This document shows, piece by piece, positions 1 to 14,444 of a stretch of DNA of 64,000 nucleotides. The stretch lies in contig NZ_CP098455.1 in NCBI RefSeq assembly GCF_023702635.1, positions 186,001 through 250,000 on the forward strand. The letters are read 5' to 3'. The notes beneath the pieces were generated by a model that worked only from the letters and a program-made list of their open reading frames with translations, was not told the DNA's origin and did not search any database. The translations under genes and the position numbers were made by a program. Source of the stretch: Spongiibacter taiwanensis. Its GTDB lineage: Bacteria > Pseudomonadota > Gammaproteobacteria > Pseudomonadales > Spongiibacteraceae. The number at the start of each line of letters is the position of its first letter. Position 1 is the stretch's first letter.

Positions 1-24
1 CGGCGCGCAACGCCATTTGCTTAA
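1..24 (+). CDS. 3' tail of an upstream gene (product uncertain)
   Basis: Frame 1 is open from the window edge to a TAA at 22-24 and encodes a tail reading RRATPFA. In many gammaproteobacteria the gene before pabC is fabF (beta-ketoacyl-ACP synthase II), so a fabF end is the contextual guess. Seven residues cannot identify it. The stop overlaps the start of pabC, which would fit translational coupling. Confidence 0.25.
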   Translation, partial: RRATPFA

Positions 25-816
25 TGGCAATCGGCTGACCGGCATTGCCCCCGACAACCGGGGGCTTGCCTACGGCGATGGGCTATTTGAAACTATCCTG
101 GTGCGTGATGGCCGTCCCGTTTGGCTGGACGCCCATCTTGACCGCCTTGAGCGCGGCAGTAAACTTCTTGAAATACAGTGTGATACCGATCTTATTTCAT
201 CTGAAATACATCACTTTGTATCGAGCTGTGATGCCCCTTTTGCGATTCTGAAAGTGGTCTTGTTTCGCCGCGCACAGGGGCGGGGCTATGCACCGACAAC
301 GGCAAAGGCGGAACGGCTACTAACGCTGTCGTCCGGCGCGCCCGCTCGGGTTGCCTGGCAGCGAGGGATCGAGGCCATCGTTTGTCAGCATCGATTGGCA
401 AGTCCTTGCCTGTTGCCGGGGGTCAAGCACCTCAATCGCCTGGAGCAGGTTTTTGGCGCGCGGGAACTATTGCAGCGCCGGGCGGTGGAGGGCTTGATGT
501 TTGACTCGCGGGGCGCCCTCATTGAAGGCACCCGTAGCAATGTGTTTATTGTGCGGGGGGGAGTGCTGGTGACACCCAGTCTGAACGAGGCAGGGGTTGC
601 CGGCATTATGCGCGCTAAGGTTTTGGAATGGGCCCACCAAGGTGGTCAGCCCGTTAAAATTGGTCGGCTCGGTTACCCGGATCTGGCAGCCGCTGACGAA
701 GTTTTTGTTTGCAATAGTGTGTTTGGTATTTGGCCGGTGACCAAGGTGGAGTGTTTGACCAAGTCGGTTGGCCCGGTGGCTCGACAATTACAACAAGAAT
801 TCGAGGAGCTATTTAA

Positions 817-820
<4 letters not shown>
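17..820 (+). CDS. pabC: Aminodeoxychorismate lyase
   Basis: PLP enzyme of fold type IV that converts 4-amino-4-deoxychorismate to p-aminobenzoate and pyruvate in folate synthesis. The N-terminal GLAYGDGLFET segment (17-27), the probable Schiff-base lysine K137 in LPGVKHLNR, the IEGTRSNVF segment (169-177) and AGVAGIMR near 192-199 are all typical. Length 267 aa matches the family. The TTG at 17 is used as start, but no ribosome binding site is visible and the frame stays open to the window edge, so the true start may lie further left. It overlaps mltG by 4 bases. D-amino acid or branched-chain aminotransferases share the fold, but the neighbours (mltG, tmk, holB) favour PabC. Confidence 0.9.
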
Positions 821-3531
<2,711 letters not shown>

Positions 3532-3556
3532 TGGCTAGGGTCTTTGGAGTCTTTTG

Positions 3557-3907
3557 ATGAGTGGTCCCCAGAGTGCAAAAAATGGCATCCTTTCTCTGAC
3601 AATTCGGGACAAGGCGGTGCTGTATGCCGCCTACATGCCTTTTATCAAGGACGGGGGCCTGTTCGTGCCCACCACCAAGGTCTACAACATCGGCGATGAA
3701 GTTTTCATGCTGCTCAGTCTGATGGACGAGACGGAGAAACTGCCGGTGGCGGGGCGGGTGATCTGGATTACTCCCCGAGGCGCGCAGAGTAACCGGGCCG
3801 CTGGTATCGGTGTGCAGTTTATTGGCGAAGACAACAGCGCCAATAAAAAAATTGAGGCCTATCTGGCCGGCATACTCGAGTCTGAAAAGCCCACCCACAC
3901 CATGTAA
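3557..3907 (+). CDS. pilZ: PilZ-domain protein, type IV pilus assembly
   Basis: Single-domain PilZ protein of 116 aa. The segment with YAAYMPFIKDGGLF and the tail NRAAGIGVQFIG closely resemble P. aeruginosa PilZ as I recall it, the type IV pilus factor that works with FimX and PilB. The c-di-GMP-binding RxxxR motif of canonical PilZ domains is absent, as in that founding member, so direct c-di-GMP binding is not expected. ATG 3557 is preferred to the adjacent TTG at 3554. The position between holB and tatD is common in gammaproteobacteria. It implies pilus genes elsewhere on the chromosome, and a fimL-like gene is present at 52.5 kb. Confidence 0.9.
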   Translation: MSGPQSAKNGILSLTIRDKAVLYAAYMPFIKDGGLFVPTTKVYNIGDEVFMLLSLMDETEKLPVAGRVIWITPRGAQSNRAAGIGVQFIGEDNSANKKIEAYLAGILESEKPTHTM

Positions 3908-3961
3908 CCGCGGGGGCACTGGGCCCCAGCGTCCCACCGCTAAGTCTTACTCGGATTACCT

Positions 3962-4738
3962 ATGCTTGTTGATAGTCACTGTCATTTAGATCGAATTAAC
4001 TTGGCGCCGTACGACGGCGATCTTGCCGCCGCCGTTTCCGCCGCTGGCGAGCGCGGTGTTGAGCGCATGCTGTGTATCGGCATTGATATGAACAATGCCC
4101 CCGACGTAGTGGGTATTGCCGAGCGCTTTGACAATATTTACGCCTCGGTGGGTGTTCATCCATTGGATATCAGTGACAGCCTCTGCGCTGAGGAAACTTT
4201 GCTGGCTCTGGCCGATCACCCGAAGGTGGTGGCCATTGGCGAAACTGGTCTGGATTATTATTACAGTCAGGAAAACAAGATCGCCCAACAGGAGAGCTTT
4301 GCCCGCCACCTGAGGGTGTCAGCGCGCTGTGGAAAGCCCGTGGTAGTCCATACTCGTGAGGCGCGAGAAGACACCTTGGCGCTCATCGCCGAGCATGGGG
4401 ATTCGCAGGTTGCCGGGGTATTGCACTGTTTTACCGAGAGCTGGGAAATGGCCGAAGCGGCAATCGATATGGGTTACTACATTTCCTTTTCCGGCATCAT
4501 TACCTTTAAGAATGCCGAAGCATTGCGCGACGTGGTCCGCCGGGTACCCATGGAGCGGTTATTGGTCGAAACCGATTCTCCCTATCTTGCGCCGGTACCC
4601 TATCGTGGCAAGAAGAACGAGCCCAAGTACGTACGCGAAGTCGCCGAGTGTGTTGCCGAGCTGAAGGGCCTGTCTCTGGGCCAGGTGGCCGAGGAGACCA
4701 CCCGCAATTTTGACGCCCTGTTTAATTTGGCTGGCTGA
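3962..4738 (+). CDS. ycfH: TatD-family metal-dependent hydrolase (YcfH type)
   Basis: Predicted metal-dependent DNase/hydrolase with a TIM-barrel amidohydrolase fold. Metal-ligand motifs are all visible: DSHCHLD near the N-terminus (H6, H8), IGETGLDYYY, VVVHTREA, VLHCFTES and ETDSPYL. Length 258 aa matches the family (about 260). The holB-pilZ-tatD order is the usual context for the YcfH paralogue. The physiological substrate of this paralogue is not settled. Confidence 0.9.
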   Translation: MLVDSHCHLDRINLAPYDGDLAAAVSAAGERGVERMLCIGIDMNNAPDVVGIAERFDNIYASVGVHPLDISDSLCAEETLLALADHPKVVAIGETGLDYYYSQENKIAQQESFARHLRVSARCGKPVVVHTREAREDTLALIAEHGDSQVAGVLHCFTESWEMAEAAIDMGYYISFSGIITFKNAEALRDVVRRVPMERLLVETDSPYLAPVPYRGKKNEPKYVREVAECVAELKGLSLGQVAEETTRNFDALFNLAG

Positions 4739-4807
4739 GGCCGCTTCGCAACCCGGCGAGGGCCAGCCAGTAAATTACGTAACCGCTATTAACCTCGGAG
4801 AAGCACT

Positions 4808-5926
4808 TTGTCCCCCGATTCCCTCAGTAAAACCCCGTTGTACGATTTTCATCTTGCCCGAGGCGCAAAAATGGTGCCTTTTGCTGGCTACCTGATGCCG
4901 GTCCAATACCCGATGGGGGTGCTGAAAGAACATCTTCATACCCGCAGCGCGGCGGGTTTGTTTGATGTGTCCCATATGGGGCAGATTCGTGTCTCTGGGC
5001 CCAATGCAGCCGCGGCCCTGGAGGCGATGCTGCCCATTGATGTGTTGGGTTTACCTGTGGATCGACAGCGCTATGGTCTGCTGACAAACGAAGTGGGCGG
5101 GGTGATCGATGACTTGATGGTGGCCAACTGCGGCGACTACTTTCACTTGGTGGTCAACGCCGCATGCAAGGAGGCGGATCTGGCCCATCTCCGCGCGTCA
5201 TTGCCTTCGTCGGTGAAGTGCGAATACCTTGCAGATCAGGCCTTGCTCGCGTTGCAGGGGCCCAGCGCCCGGGCGGTACTCGCTCGGTTGGCCCCGAGTG
5301 TGGCCGAGCTGGCGTTCATGGAGACGGCTCATATTGAGGTGGATGGAGTTGCGTGCTGGCTGAGTTGCTCGGGCTATACCGGCGAGGATGGCTTTGAATT
5401 ATCGATTCCCAACGACCAGGTGGAGTCGTTGGCAAAACGCCTGTTGGCTGAGCCCGAGGTGGAACTGATCGGACTGGGCGCTCGGGATTCACTTCGTCTA
5501 GAGGCGGGGTTATGTCTGTACGGCCACGAGCTGAATGAATGCACCACCCCGATTGAGGCCAGCTTGCTTTGGGCAATATCGCCGGTTCGGCGCCCTGGCG
5601 GCGAGCGCAGTGGCGGTTACCCAGGTGCGGATGTTATCGGTCAACAGATTGAACAGGGTTGTCAGCGCAAGCGGGTGCTGCTGGATATCGATGGCCGGGC
5701 GCCGGTCCGCGATGGCGCCGAAGTGGTGTTGGACGATGGCACCGTTATAGGTCAGGTGTGCAGTGGCGGCTTTGGCCCCAGTGTGAGCAAACCCATCGCC
5801 ATGGCCTACGTTGATAGTGCCGCCCTGGCGGCAGGTAATGCGCTGTTTGCCGCGGTACGGGGGAAGCGTATCGGTGTTACGCCGCGGGCCAAACCCTACA
5901 TCACCCAGCGATATTTTAGAGGCTGA
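4808..5926 (+). CDS. gcvT: Aminomethyltransferase (glycine cleavage T protein)
   Basis: Transfers the aminomethyl carbon from lipoylated GcvH to tetrahydrofolate, releasing ammonia. The N-terminus contains YDFHLARGAKMVPFAGY and VSHMGQIRVSG, both typical of true GcvT rather than YgfZ. GYTGEDGFELSIP and GLGARDSLRLEAGLCLYG are also present. Length 372 aa is standard. The TTG start at 4808 follows a GGAG about 7 bases upstream. No gcvH or gcvP lies nearby, so the partners must be encoded elsewhere. No glycine riboswitch is apparent in the 69-base gap before it. Confidence 0.9.
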   Translation: MSPDSLSKTPLYDFHLARGAKMVPFAGYLMPVQYPMGVLKEHLHTRSAAGLFDVSHMGQIRVSGPNAAAALEAMLPIDVLGLPVDRQRYGLLTNEVGGVIDDLMVANCGDYFHLVVNAACKEADLAHLRASLPSSVKCEYLADQALLALQGPSARAVLARLAPSVAELAFMETAHIEVDGVACWLSCSGYTGEDGFELSIPNDQVESLAKRLLAEPEVELIGLGARDSLRLEAGLCLYGHELNECTTPIEASLLWAISPVRRPGGERSGGYPGADVIGQQIEQGCQRKRVLLDIDGRAPVRDGAEVVLDDGTVIGQVCSGGFGPSVSKPIAMAYVDSAALAAGNALFAAVRGKRIGVTPRAKPYITQRYFRG

Positions 5927-5943
5927 CGCGGGGGCGGGCTGTC

Positions 5944-6990
5944 GTGGCGTTTCAACATGGAATTGTAGAGGGGTTTTACGGGCGCCAATGGAATTGGTCG
6001 CAGCGGATGTCACTGCCCACCTTAATGCGCCAATGGCAGCTGGATTGTTACATTTACGCGCCCAAGGGCGATGCCAGTCTGCGCAGTCACTGGCAGCAAC
6101 CCTTTAGCCCTGAGCAGTTCAGCCGACTGCACCGTCTCGGCGAGGCGTTTCATCACGCAGGATTGCAGTGGGGGGTAGGGCTGTCTCCGGCCGGGTTACA
6201 GGCCACCTGCAATCAGGCGGATCTGGCAACACTTTCTGCCAAGTTGGCGAGCATACGTCAGCTTCAGATAGATACGCTCTGGTTACTCTTCGATGACTTG
6301 CCCGCTGGGAATCCCGAGCTTGCCGCTAACCAGTTGCGGGTGGCGGAGTGTGTTCTGGACTCCCTGCCGCAGACGCGCATTGCCGTGTGCCCGAGTTACT
6401 ACAGCTTTGATCCCATTCTGGAAGAGATCTTCGGGGACTGTCCCGCTGGCTATTTCGAGCAACTTAATGCCGGGTTGCCGCCATCCGTTGATTTGCTTTG
6501 GACCGGCAACAAGGTTGTCAGTGAGTCAATAAGCGCTGCAGATATTGCCGCTGCCACAGCGACTTTGGGTCGGCCCCCGCTGTTGTGGGACAACTACCCG
6601 GTCAATGACGGACGCAAAACCAGCCGCTTTCTGCATCTGGCACCTTTCAGCCAACGAGCGGGGATCGATCCTGCGCGCTGTCGCGGGCACTTCAGCAACC
6701 CCATGAATCAGTTCAGCCTGAACCAGCTCGCACTGACCAGTCTTCATGCGCCGCTCAGCGATCCTTGCGATACCCTGGCGCTGTCAGACTGTGATATTCC
6801 TGCGTCCCTGCAATATTTGCTGGGCCGGGATTGGCAGGCCTTCCAGTGCCGTGGACTCGATGGCATGACCGACGCTGAGAAACAGCAGCGTGTGGCCGAG
6901 TATGGCGCCATCGATCATCCCATGGCCGTCGAAGTGGTGGAGTGGCTGAATGAAGCCTACCGCTTTGACCCCAATTGCCTCACAGAATAG
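5944..6990 (+). CDS. GH84-like beta-N-acetylglucosaminidase domain protein
   Basis: Probable glycoside hydrolase related to family 84 (hyaluronidase / O-GlcNAcase / NagJ), which uses substrate-assisted catalysis on N-acetylglucosaminides. Diagnostic segments are GIVEGFYGRQW (6-16), YAPKGD (38-43), the predicted catalytic Asp pair in LLFDDLP (D117, D118), LWDNYPVND and NPMNQFSLNQLAL. It is 348 aa, essentially the catalytic barrel alone, without the accessory domains common in secreted GH84 enzymes. There is no signal peptide, so it is predicted cytoplasmic. GTG 5944 begins 17 bases after gcvT, suggesting cotranscription. The natural substrate is unknown. Confidence 0.8.
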   Translation: MAFQHGIVEGFYGRQWNWSQRMSLPTLMRQWQLDCYIYAPKGDASLRSHWQQPFSPEQFSRLHRLGEAFHHAGLQWGVGLSPAGLQATCNQADLATLSAKLASIRQLQIDTLWLLFDDLPAGNPELAANQLRVAECVLDSLPQTRIAVCPSYYSFDPILEEIFGDCPAGYFEQLNAGLPPSVDLLWTGNKVVSESISAADIAAATATLGRPPLLWDNYPVNDGRKTSRFLHLAPFSQRAGIDPARCRGHFSNPMNQFSLNQLALTSLHAPLSDPCDTLALSDCDIPASLQYLLGRDWQAFQCRGLDGMTDAEKQQRVAEYGAIDHPMAVEVVEWLNEAYRFDPNCLTE

Positions 6991-7073
6991 GCGCGACGCT
7001 CTCCCTCATAATGTGCTTAATCCATATCGAGGGCTTGCCAATAGCGAGCCTATCAAGTACTTTTGTGATCCTG

Positions 7074-7090
7074 TGTTTACGGTGTAAACA
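7074..7090. promoter_or_regulatory. Palindrome upstream of fadBA, candidate operator
   Basis: A perfect inverted repeat TGTTTAC-ggt-GTAAACA lies 47 bases before the fadB start. A weak promoter-like pair (TTGTGA at 7063-7068, TAAACA at 7085-7090, 16 bases apart) would place the repeat over the -10 region, a classical repressor position. It resembles neither E. coli FadR sites nor the GAAAC/GTTTC type of PsrA site closely, so the regulator is unknown. Confidence 0.4.
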
Positions 7091-7136
7091 TAACAGTAAC
7101 AAGTCCGACCGTGGCAACTGATTTGAGGAAGACTTC

Positions 7137-10477
<3,341 letters not shown>

Positions 10478-10497
10478 AGTCGCCTTATTGCTGCGTT

Positions 10498-10520
10498 AGC
10501 CGGGGATTTGCCCCGGCTTG
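10498..10520 (+). terminator. Candidate terminator after fadA
   Basis: An 8-bp stem (AGCCGGGG / CCCCGGCT) with a 5-base loop begins 20 bases after the fadA stop. The T-tract is poor (TTGATCCTGTCTT), so termination efficiency is uncertain. Confidence 0.45.
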
Positions 10521-10546
10521 ATCCTGTCTTGGTGCTGTGGCACAAT
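10518..10546 (+). promoter_or_regulatory. Candidate sigma-70 promoter for the tRNA-Leu gene
   Basis: TTGATC (10518-10523) and CACAAT (10541-10546) are separated by 17 bases, each matching 4 of 6 consensus positions. An alternative, TTGTTT (10581) with TAGCTT (10604) at 17 bases, sits closer to the tRNA start. I cannot choose firmly between them. Confidence 0.35.
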
Positions 10547-10623
10547 CTCGAGCCTCGCGTGGCCGGAAGCTGCGCGATTTTTGTTTAAGCCGTTTTATTT
10601 CAATAGCTTAGATGGCTTGACGG

Positions 10624-10708
10624 GCGGATGTGGTGAAATTGGTATACACGCCAGATTTAGGTTCTGGTGCCGCAAGGCGTGAGAGTTCGAGTCTCTCCAT
10701 CCGCACCA
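10624..10708 (+). tRNA. tRNA-Leu (anticodon UAG)
   Basis: A class II tRNA of 85 bases including an encoded CCA end. The acceptor stem GCGGATG (10624-10630) pairs with CATCCGC (10698-10704), followed by A-CCA. The anticodon stem CCAGA / TCTGG (10651-10655 / 10663-10667) encloses a loop with TAG at 10658-10660, reading the leucine codon CUA. The long variable arm GCCGCAAGGCGT-type hairpin and the GTTCGAG T-loop (from 10685) are present. It stands alone between fadA and tig. Confidence 0.95.
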
Positions 10709-10793
10709 TTTTCCAAGAATTTTAATAAATAGCTGATCGAGACCGCTATTTCTACAGCTGTTTATGTTGCCAGTTCTGTATTGAGGACCTCCC

Positions 10794-12122
10794 ATGCAAG
10801 TTTCCGTCGAAACCACGTCCGGTTTAGAGCGCCGCCTTATTGTCGCTGTGCCTTCGCAGCGCATCGACAGTGCGGTTGATAGCCGTCTGCAAGAAGCCGC
10901 GAAAACAGTGAAGCTGAACGGCTTCCGTCCCGGCAAAGTGCCCATGCGGGTTATCCGCCAGCGCTACGGCCAGTCAGTGCGGATGGAAGTGCTGGGCGAG
11001 GTAATGAATGAGTCCTTCTACGAGGCGATCCAGCAGCAGGGCCTGAAGCCAGCGGGCCGTCCTGAAATCGAGCCTAAAAGCCTGGAAGAAGGGAAGGACG
11101 TCGAATTTGTTGCCACCTTCGAAGTATTCCCAGAGATCGAAACTAAGGATTACAGCGGTATCGAGGTGAAAAAACCCGTTGCCGAAGTCACTCCTGCAGA
11201 TATCGACAATATGATTGAAAATCTGCGCAAGCAGCGCGCCAGCTGGAAGGCTGCCGAGCGAGCCGCTCAATTGGGCGACCAGGTTGATATTGATTACGCC
11301 GGCACTAAAGATGGCGAGGCCTTCGATGGCGGCAGCGCCGAGGGCAGCAAATTGGAGCTGGGCTCCGGTCGCATGATTCCCGGCTTTGAAGATGGCATTG
11401 TTGGGCTTTCTGCCGGCGAGGAAAAGACGCTGGCATTGAGCTTCCCCGAGGATTACCACAACGAAGCGCTGAAAGGCGCTGCAGTTGAATTCGCCATCAA
11501 GGTCAATGCGGTAAATGAAAAAGTACTGCCCGAGCTTAATGACGAGTTCTACGAAATGTTCGGTGTGAAAGAAGGCGGCGAAGAGGCCTTCCGCGCTGAA
11601 GTCGAAAAAAACATGACTCGGGAATTGAAAAACGCGAGCAAGGCCCGCATTAAGAATCAAGTGATGGAAGGTGTTCTGGACCTGCACAGCGATATGCAGG
11701 TTCCCAAGGCCTTGGTCGATCAGGAGATCGATGCACTGCGCAAGCAGCAGATGCAGCAGTTCGGCGCGCTTGCCGAGAAACTGAATCCGGCCGACATCCT
11801 GCCAGACGACCTGTTTCGCGAAAACGCAGAGCGTCGGGTGAAGTTGGGTCTGGTGTTGAATGAACTGATCAACGCCGAAGGTATTACTGCCAGCCAGGAC
11901 AAGGTGAAAGCAGCCCTGGAAGAAATGGCCGAGAGCTACGAAGACAAAGACGAGATCATCAACTGGTATATGGGCAACCCCCAGCAGCTTCAGCAGATCC
12001 AGGCGATGGTTGTGGAAGAGGAAGTAGTAGAAAAACTACTTGAAAAATCAAAAGTTAGCGAAGAAACTTTGAGTTACGAGGAAGTCTTGTCGCCCCCTCA
12101 GCAGGAAGACGACGCGTCTTAA
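10794..12122 (+). CDS. tig: Trigger factor, ribosome-bound chaperone
   Basis: Ribosome-associated chaperone with peptidyl-prolyl isomerase activity that meets nascent chains at the exit tunnel. The ribosome-docking signature GFRPGKVP is at residues 43-50. An FKBP-type domain spans about 150-245 (GDQVDIDYAG, IPGFEDGIVG), followed by the helical chaperone domain and an acidic tail. The 442 aa length is normal. It is followed by its own strong terminator and then clpP-clpX-lon, the usual gammaproteobacterial proteostasis cluster. Confidence 0.96.
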   Translation: MQVSVETTSGLERRLIVAVPSQRIDSAVDSRLQEAAKTVKLNGFRPGKVPMRVIRQRYGQSVRMEVLGEVMNESFYEAIQQQGLKPAGRPEIEPKSLEEGKDVEFVATFEVFPEIETKDYSGIEVKKPVAEVTPADIDNMIENLRKQRASWKAAERAAQLGDQVDIDYAGTKDGEAFDGGSAEGSKLELGSGRMIPGFEDGIVGLSAGEEKTLALSFPEDYHNEALKGAAVEFAIKVNAVNEKVLPELNDEFYEMFGVKEGGEEAFRAEVEKNMTRELKNASKARIKNQVMEGVLDLHSDMQVPKALVDQEIDALRKQQMQQFGALAEKLNPADILPDDLFRENAERRVKLGLVLNELINAEGITASQDKVKAALEEMAESYEDKDEIINWYMGNPQQLQQIQAMVVEEEVVEKLLEKSKVSEETLSYEEVLSPPQQEDDAS

Positions 12123-12148
12123 ACCAGACGTCGCGACGTCCCCCTCCT

Positions 12149-12188
12149 TCAAGCGACTGAACTCACGTTCCGTCGCTTGATTTTTTTT
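12149..12188 (+). terminator. Rho-independent terminator after tig
   Basis: A 9-bp perfect stem TCAAGCGAC / GTCGCTTGA with a 14-base loop is followed directly by eight T residues. It would separate tig from clpP transcription. Confidence 0.85.
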
Positions 12189-12238
12189 GGGCATCTAATA
12201 ACGTAGGCGAGGCCTACGACGCTTGAGAGTGGAGATTT

Positions 12239-12880
12239 ATGTCGAATAATAGCTTTGATGGAATGAGTAAGAGCCAGATCAATAGCCTGGGCCTGATCCC
12301 GATGGTTGTTGAGCAAACCGCCCGTGGCGAGCGCTCCTACGATATCTACTCTCGTTTGCTGAAAGAGCGGGTGATTTTCTGCGTCGGCCCGGTTGAAGAC
12401 CATATGGCAAACTTGATCGTTGCCCAAATGTTGTTTTTAGAATCGGAAAATCCCGACAAAGACATCCATCTATACATTAATTCACCTGGGGGCTCGGTGA
12501 CGGCGGGTCTGTCTATCTATGACACCATGCAGTTCATCAAGCCCGACGTGAGCACGATGTGCATCGGTCAGGCGGCCAGCATGGGCGCCTTCCTGCTGAG
12601 CGGTGGTCAGAAGGGTAAGCGCTTTATCCTCCCCAACGCCCGCACCATGATCCACCAGCCCAGTGGCGGCGCTCAGGGGCAGGCGACCGATATTGATATC
12701 CACGCCCGTGAAATTTTGATTATCCGCGAGCGTCTGAACCACCTGATGGCTGAACACACCGGGCAGACCTACGAGACCATTGCCAAGGACACAGAGCGGG
12801 ATAATTTCATGAATGCCCAGCAGTCCTGCGACTACGGTTTGGTCGACCAGGTGCTCTCCGAGCGTAAACCAGCTGCCTGA
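12239..12880 (+). CDS. clpP: ATP-dependent Clp protease proteolytic subunit
   Basis: Serine peptidase that forms a double-heptamer barrel and degrades proteins unfolded by ClpX or ClpA. The catalytic triad is visible as S114 (GQAASMGAF), H139 (MIHQPSGG) and D188 (KDTERDNF), matching S111/H136/D185 of E. coli with a 3-residue offset. Length 213 aa is standard. ATG 12239 follows GTGGAGA. clpX starts 113 bases downstream and could be cotranscribed. Confidence 0.96.
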   Translation: MSNNSFDGMSKSQINSLGLIPMVVEQTARGERSYDIYSRLLKERVIFCVGPVEDHMANLIVAQMLFLESENPDKDIHLYINSPGGSVTAGLSIYDTMQFIKPDVSTMCIGQAASMGAFLLSGGQKGKRFILPNARTMIHQPSGGAQGQATDIDIHAREILIIRERLNHLMAEHTGQTYETIAKDTERDNFMNAQQSCDYGLVDQVLSERKPAA

Positions 12881-12993
12881 TCCTGGGGCAAGCCCTGACT
12901 TGCAAAAGGGGGGCAAAGCGGTCATCTTTAACCCTGTAGGTGCTGTGGCACTGGCCAGTTTTTTGCTGGCCGAATTGAACAAGGTGGAAACGC

Positions 12994-14268
12994 ATGAGTA
13001 GTAAAAACAGCGGAGACGATAACGGTAAATTGCTCTACTGTTCCTTCTGTGGAAAGAGTCAGCACGAAGTACGTAAGCTAATTGCCGGTCCTTCCGTATT
13101 CATCTGCGATGAGTGCGTGGACCTCTGTAACGACATTATTCGCGAAGAAGTGCAGGAGGCTGCCACCGAGGGTGGTCGCGAAAAGCTTCCGGTGCCCCGC
13201 GAAATCAATGACACCCTGGACCAGTACGTGATTGGCCAAGAGCGTGCCAAAAAGGTGCTCGCGGTAGCGGTATACAACCACTACAAACGGCTGCGCCACG
13301 GCGACGCCAGTAAAGACGGTGTCGAGCTGGGCAAAAGTAACATCCTGCTCGTGGGTCCAACGGGGAGCGGTAAGACGCTGCTGGCTGAGACCCTGGCCCG
13401 GCTGCTGGATGTACCCTTCACCATCGCTGATGCCACCACGCTGACAGAAGCGGGCTACGTCGGTGAGGATGTTGAAAATATTATCCAAAAACTGCTGCAA
13501 AAATGTGACTACGATGTAGAAAAGGCTCAAATGGGCATTGTCTACATTGACGAAATTGACAAGATTTCCCGCAAGTCGGACAACCCTTCGATTACACGGG
13601 ATGTGTCTGGCGAAGGTGTTCAACAAGCGCTGCTGAAGTTGATCGAAGGCACAGTTGCATCGGTGCCGCCCCAGGGAGGGCGCAAGCACCCCCAGCAGGA
13701 GTTTTTGCAAGTCGATACAGCGAACATCCTTTTCATCTGCGGCGGAGCCTTTGCCGGTCTGGATAAAGTCATTCGTGATCGCTCCGAGAAAGGCGGTATC
13801 GGCTTTAGCGCTGAGGTAAAGAGCAAAAACGATTCTCGCAATGTCGGTGAGGTACTGGCCGACGTCGAGCCGGAAGATTTGGTTCGTTACGGGTTGATTC
13901 CCGAGTTCGTTGGCCGTCTACCGGTTATTGCAACGCTGGAAGAGCTCGATATCGATGCCTTGGTCAGTATCCTGATCGACCCCAAAAACGCCCTGACCAA
14001 GCAGTATGCCAAGCTGTTTGAAATGGAAGGGGTGGAAGTGGACTTCCGCGAGGACGGTCTGCGCGCGGTGGCAGAGAAGGCCATGGTTCGTAAAACCGGT
14101 GCCCGTGGCCTGCGCTCGATTCTCGAGTCGGTACTGCTCGACACCATGTACGACCTGCCGTCTATGGATAATGTTAGCAAGGTAGTGATCGACGAGTCGG
14201 TCATCTGCGGTGAATCCTCCCCCATCCTGGTCTACAGCGAGCAACGCAAAGCTGCTCCTGAAGATTGA
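12994..14268 (+). CDS. clpX: ATP-dependent Clp protease ATP-binding subunit
   Basis: AAA+ unfoldase partner of ClpP. The N-terminal zinc domain has C16, C19, C38 and C41. Walker A GPTGSGKT is at 121-128, followed by a VYIDEIDKI Walker B, the GYVGED pore loop and the RKH loop ([11 protein letters not shown]). Length 424 aa matches the family. A GTGG-AAACGC ribosome-binding region precedes the ATG. The operon ends at a very strong hairpin just downstream. Confidence 0.96.
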   Translation: MSSKNSGDDNGKLLYCSFCGKSQHEVRKLIAGPSVFICDECVDLCNDIIREEVQEAATEGGREKLPVPREINDTLDQYVIGQERAKKVLAVAVYNHYKRLRHGDASKDGVELGKSNILLVGPTGSGKTLLAETLARLLDVPFTIADATTLTEAGYVGEDVENIIQKLLQKCDYDVEKAQMGIVYIDEIDKISRKSDNPSITRDVSGEGVQQALLKLIEGTVASVPPQGGRKHPQQEFLQVDTANILFICGGAFAGLDKVIRDRSEKGGIGFSAEVKSKNDSRNVGEVLADVEPEDLVRYGLIPEFVGRLPVIATLEELDIDALVSILIDPKNALTKQYAKLFEMEGVEVDFREDGLRAVAEKAMVRKTGARGLRSILESVLLDTMYDLPSMDNVSKVVIDESVICGESSPILVYSEQRKAAPED

Positions 14269-14273
14269 TAGAG

Positions 14274-14309
14274 TTGCAACGGCGCAGCCCCTGCGCCGTT
14301 GCAATTTTG
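14274..14309 (+). terminator. Strong terminator after clpX
   Basis: A perfect 14-bp stem (14274-14287 with 14291-14304), rich in G+C, with a 3-base loop starts 6 bases after the clpX stop. A short TTTTG tail follows. Confidence 0.8.
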
Positions 14310-14331
14310 TCAGTTTCTTTACAAGTCAAGT

Positions 14332-14360
14332 CTTGTATTTCCCAGCTGTTATCCCCATCT
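14332..14360 (+). promoter_or_regulatory. Heat-shock (sigma-32) promoter for lon
   Basis: CTTGTAT (14332-14338) and CCCCATCT (14353-14360) are 14 bases apart. The -10 element is a full match to the sigma-32 CCCCATnT pattern, and the -35 element keeps the CTTG core. It lies 85 bases before the lon start, directly after the clpX terminator. E. coli lon is known to be under RpoH control, which supports the call. Confidence 0.75.
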
Positions 14361-14444
14361 TGGAGATAAGGTCAAAAGACCTCTAGAGTCACCGGAGCCT
14401 AGCGGTTTCAGGTGATGCCCTCAGCTCAGTAACGAGGCGACGCA

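Noticed and set aside
4739-4807. Glycine riboswitch before gcvT
   Set aside because: The 69-base gap is too short for the aptamer and shows no typical core.
12953-12971. GGCCAG / CTGGCC hairpin with a T-rich loop between clpP and clpX
   Set aside because: The T residues are inside the loop rather than after the stem, so it does not fit a terminator; kept out of the feature list.
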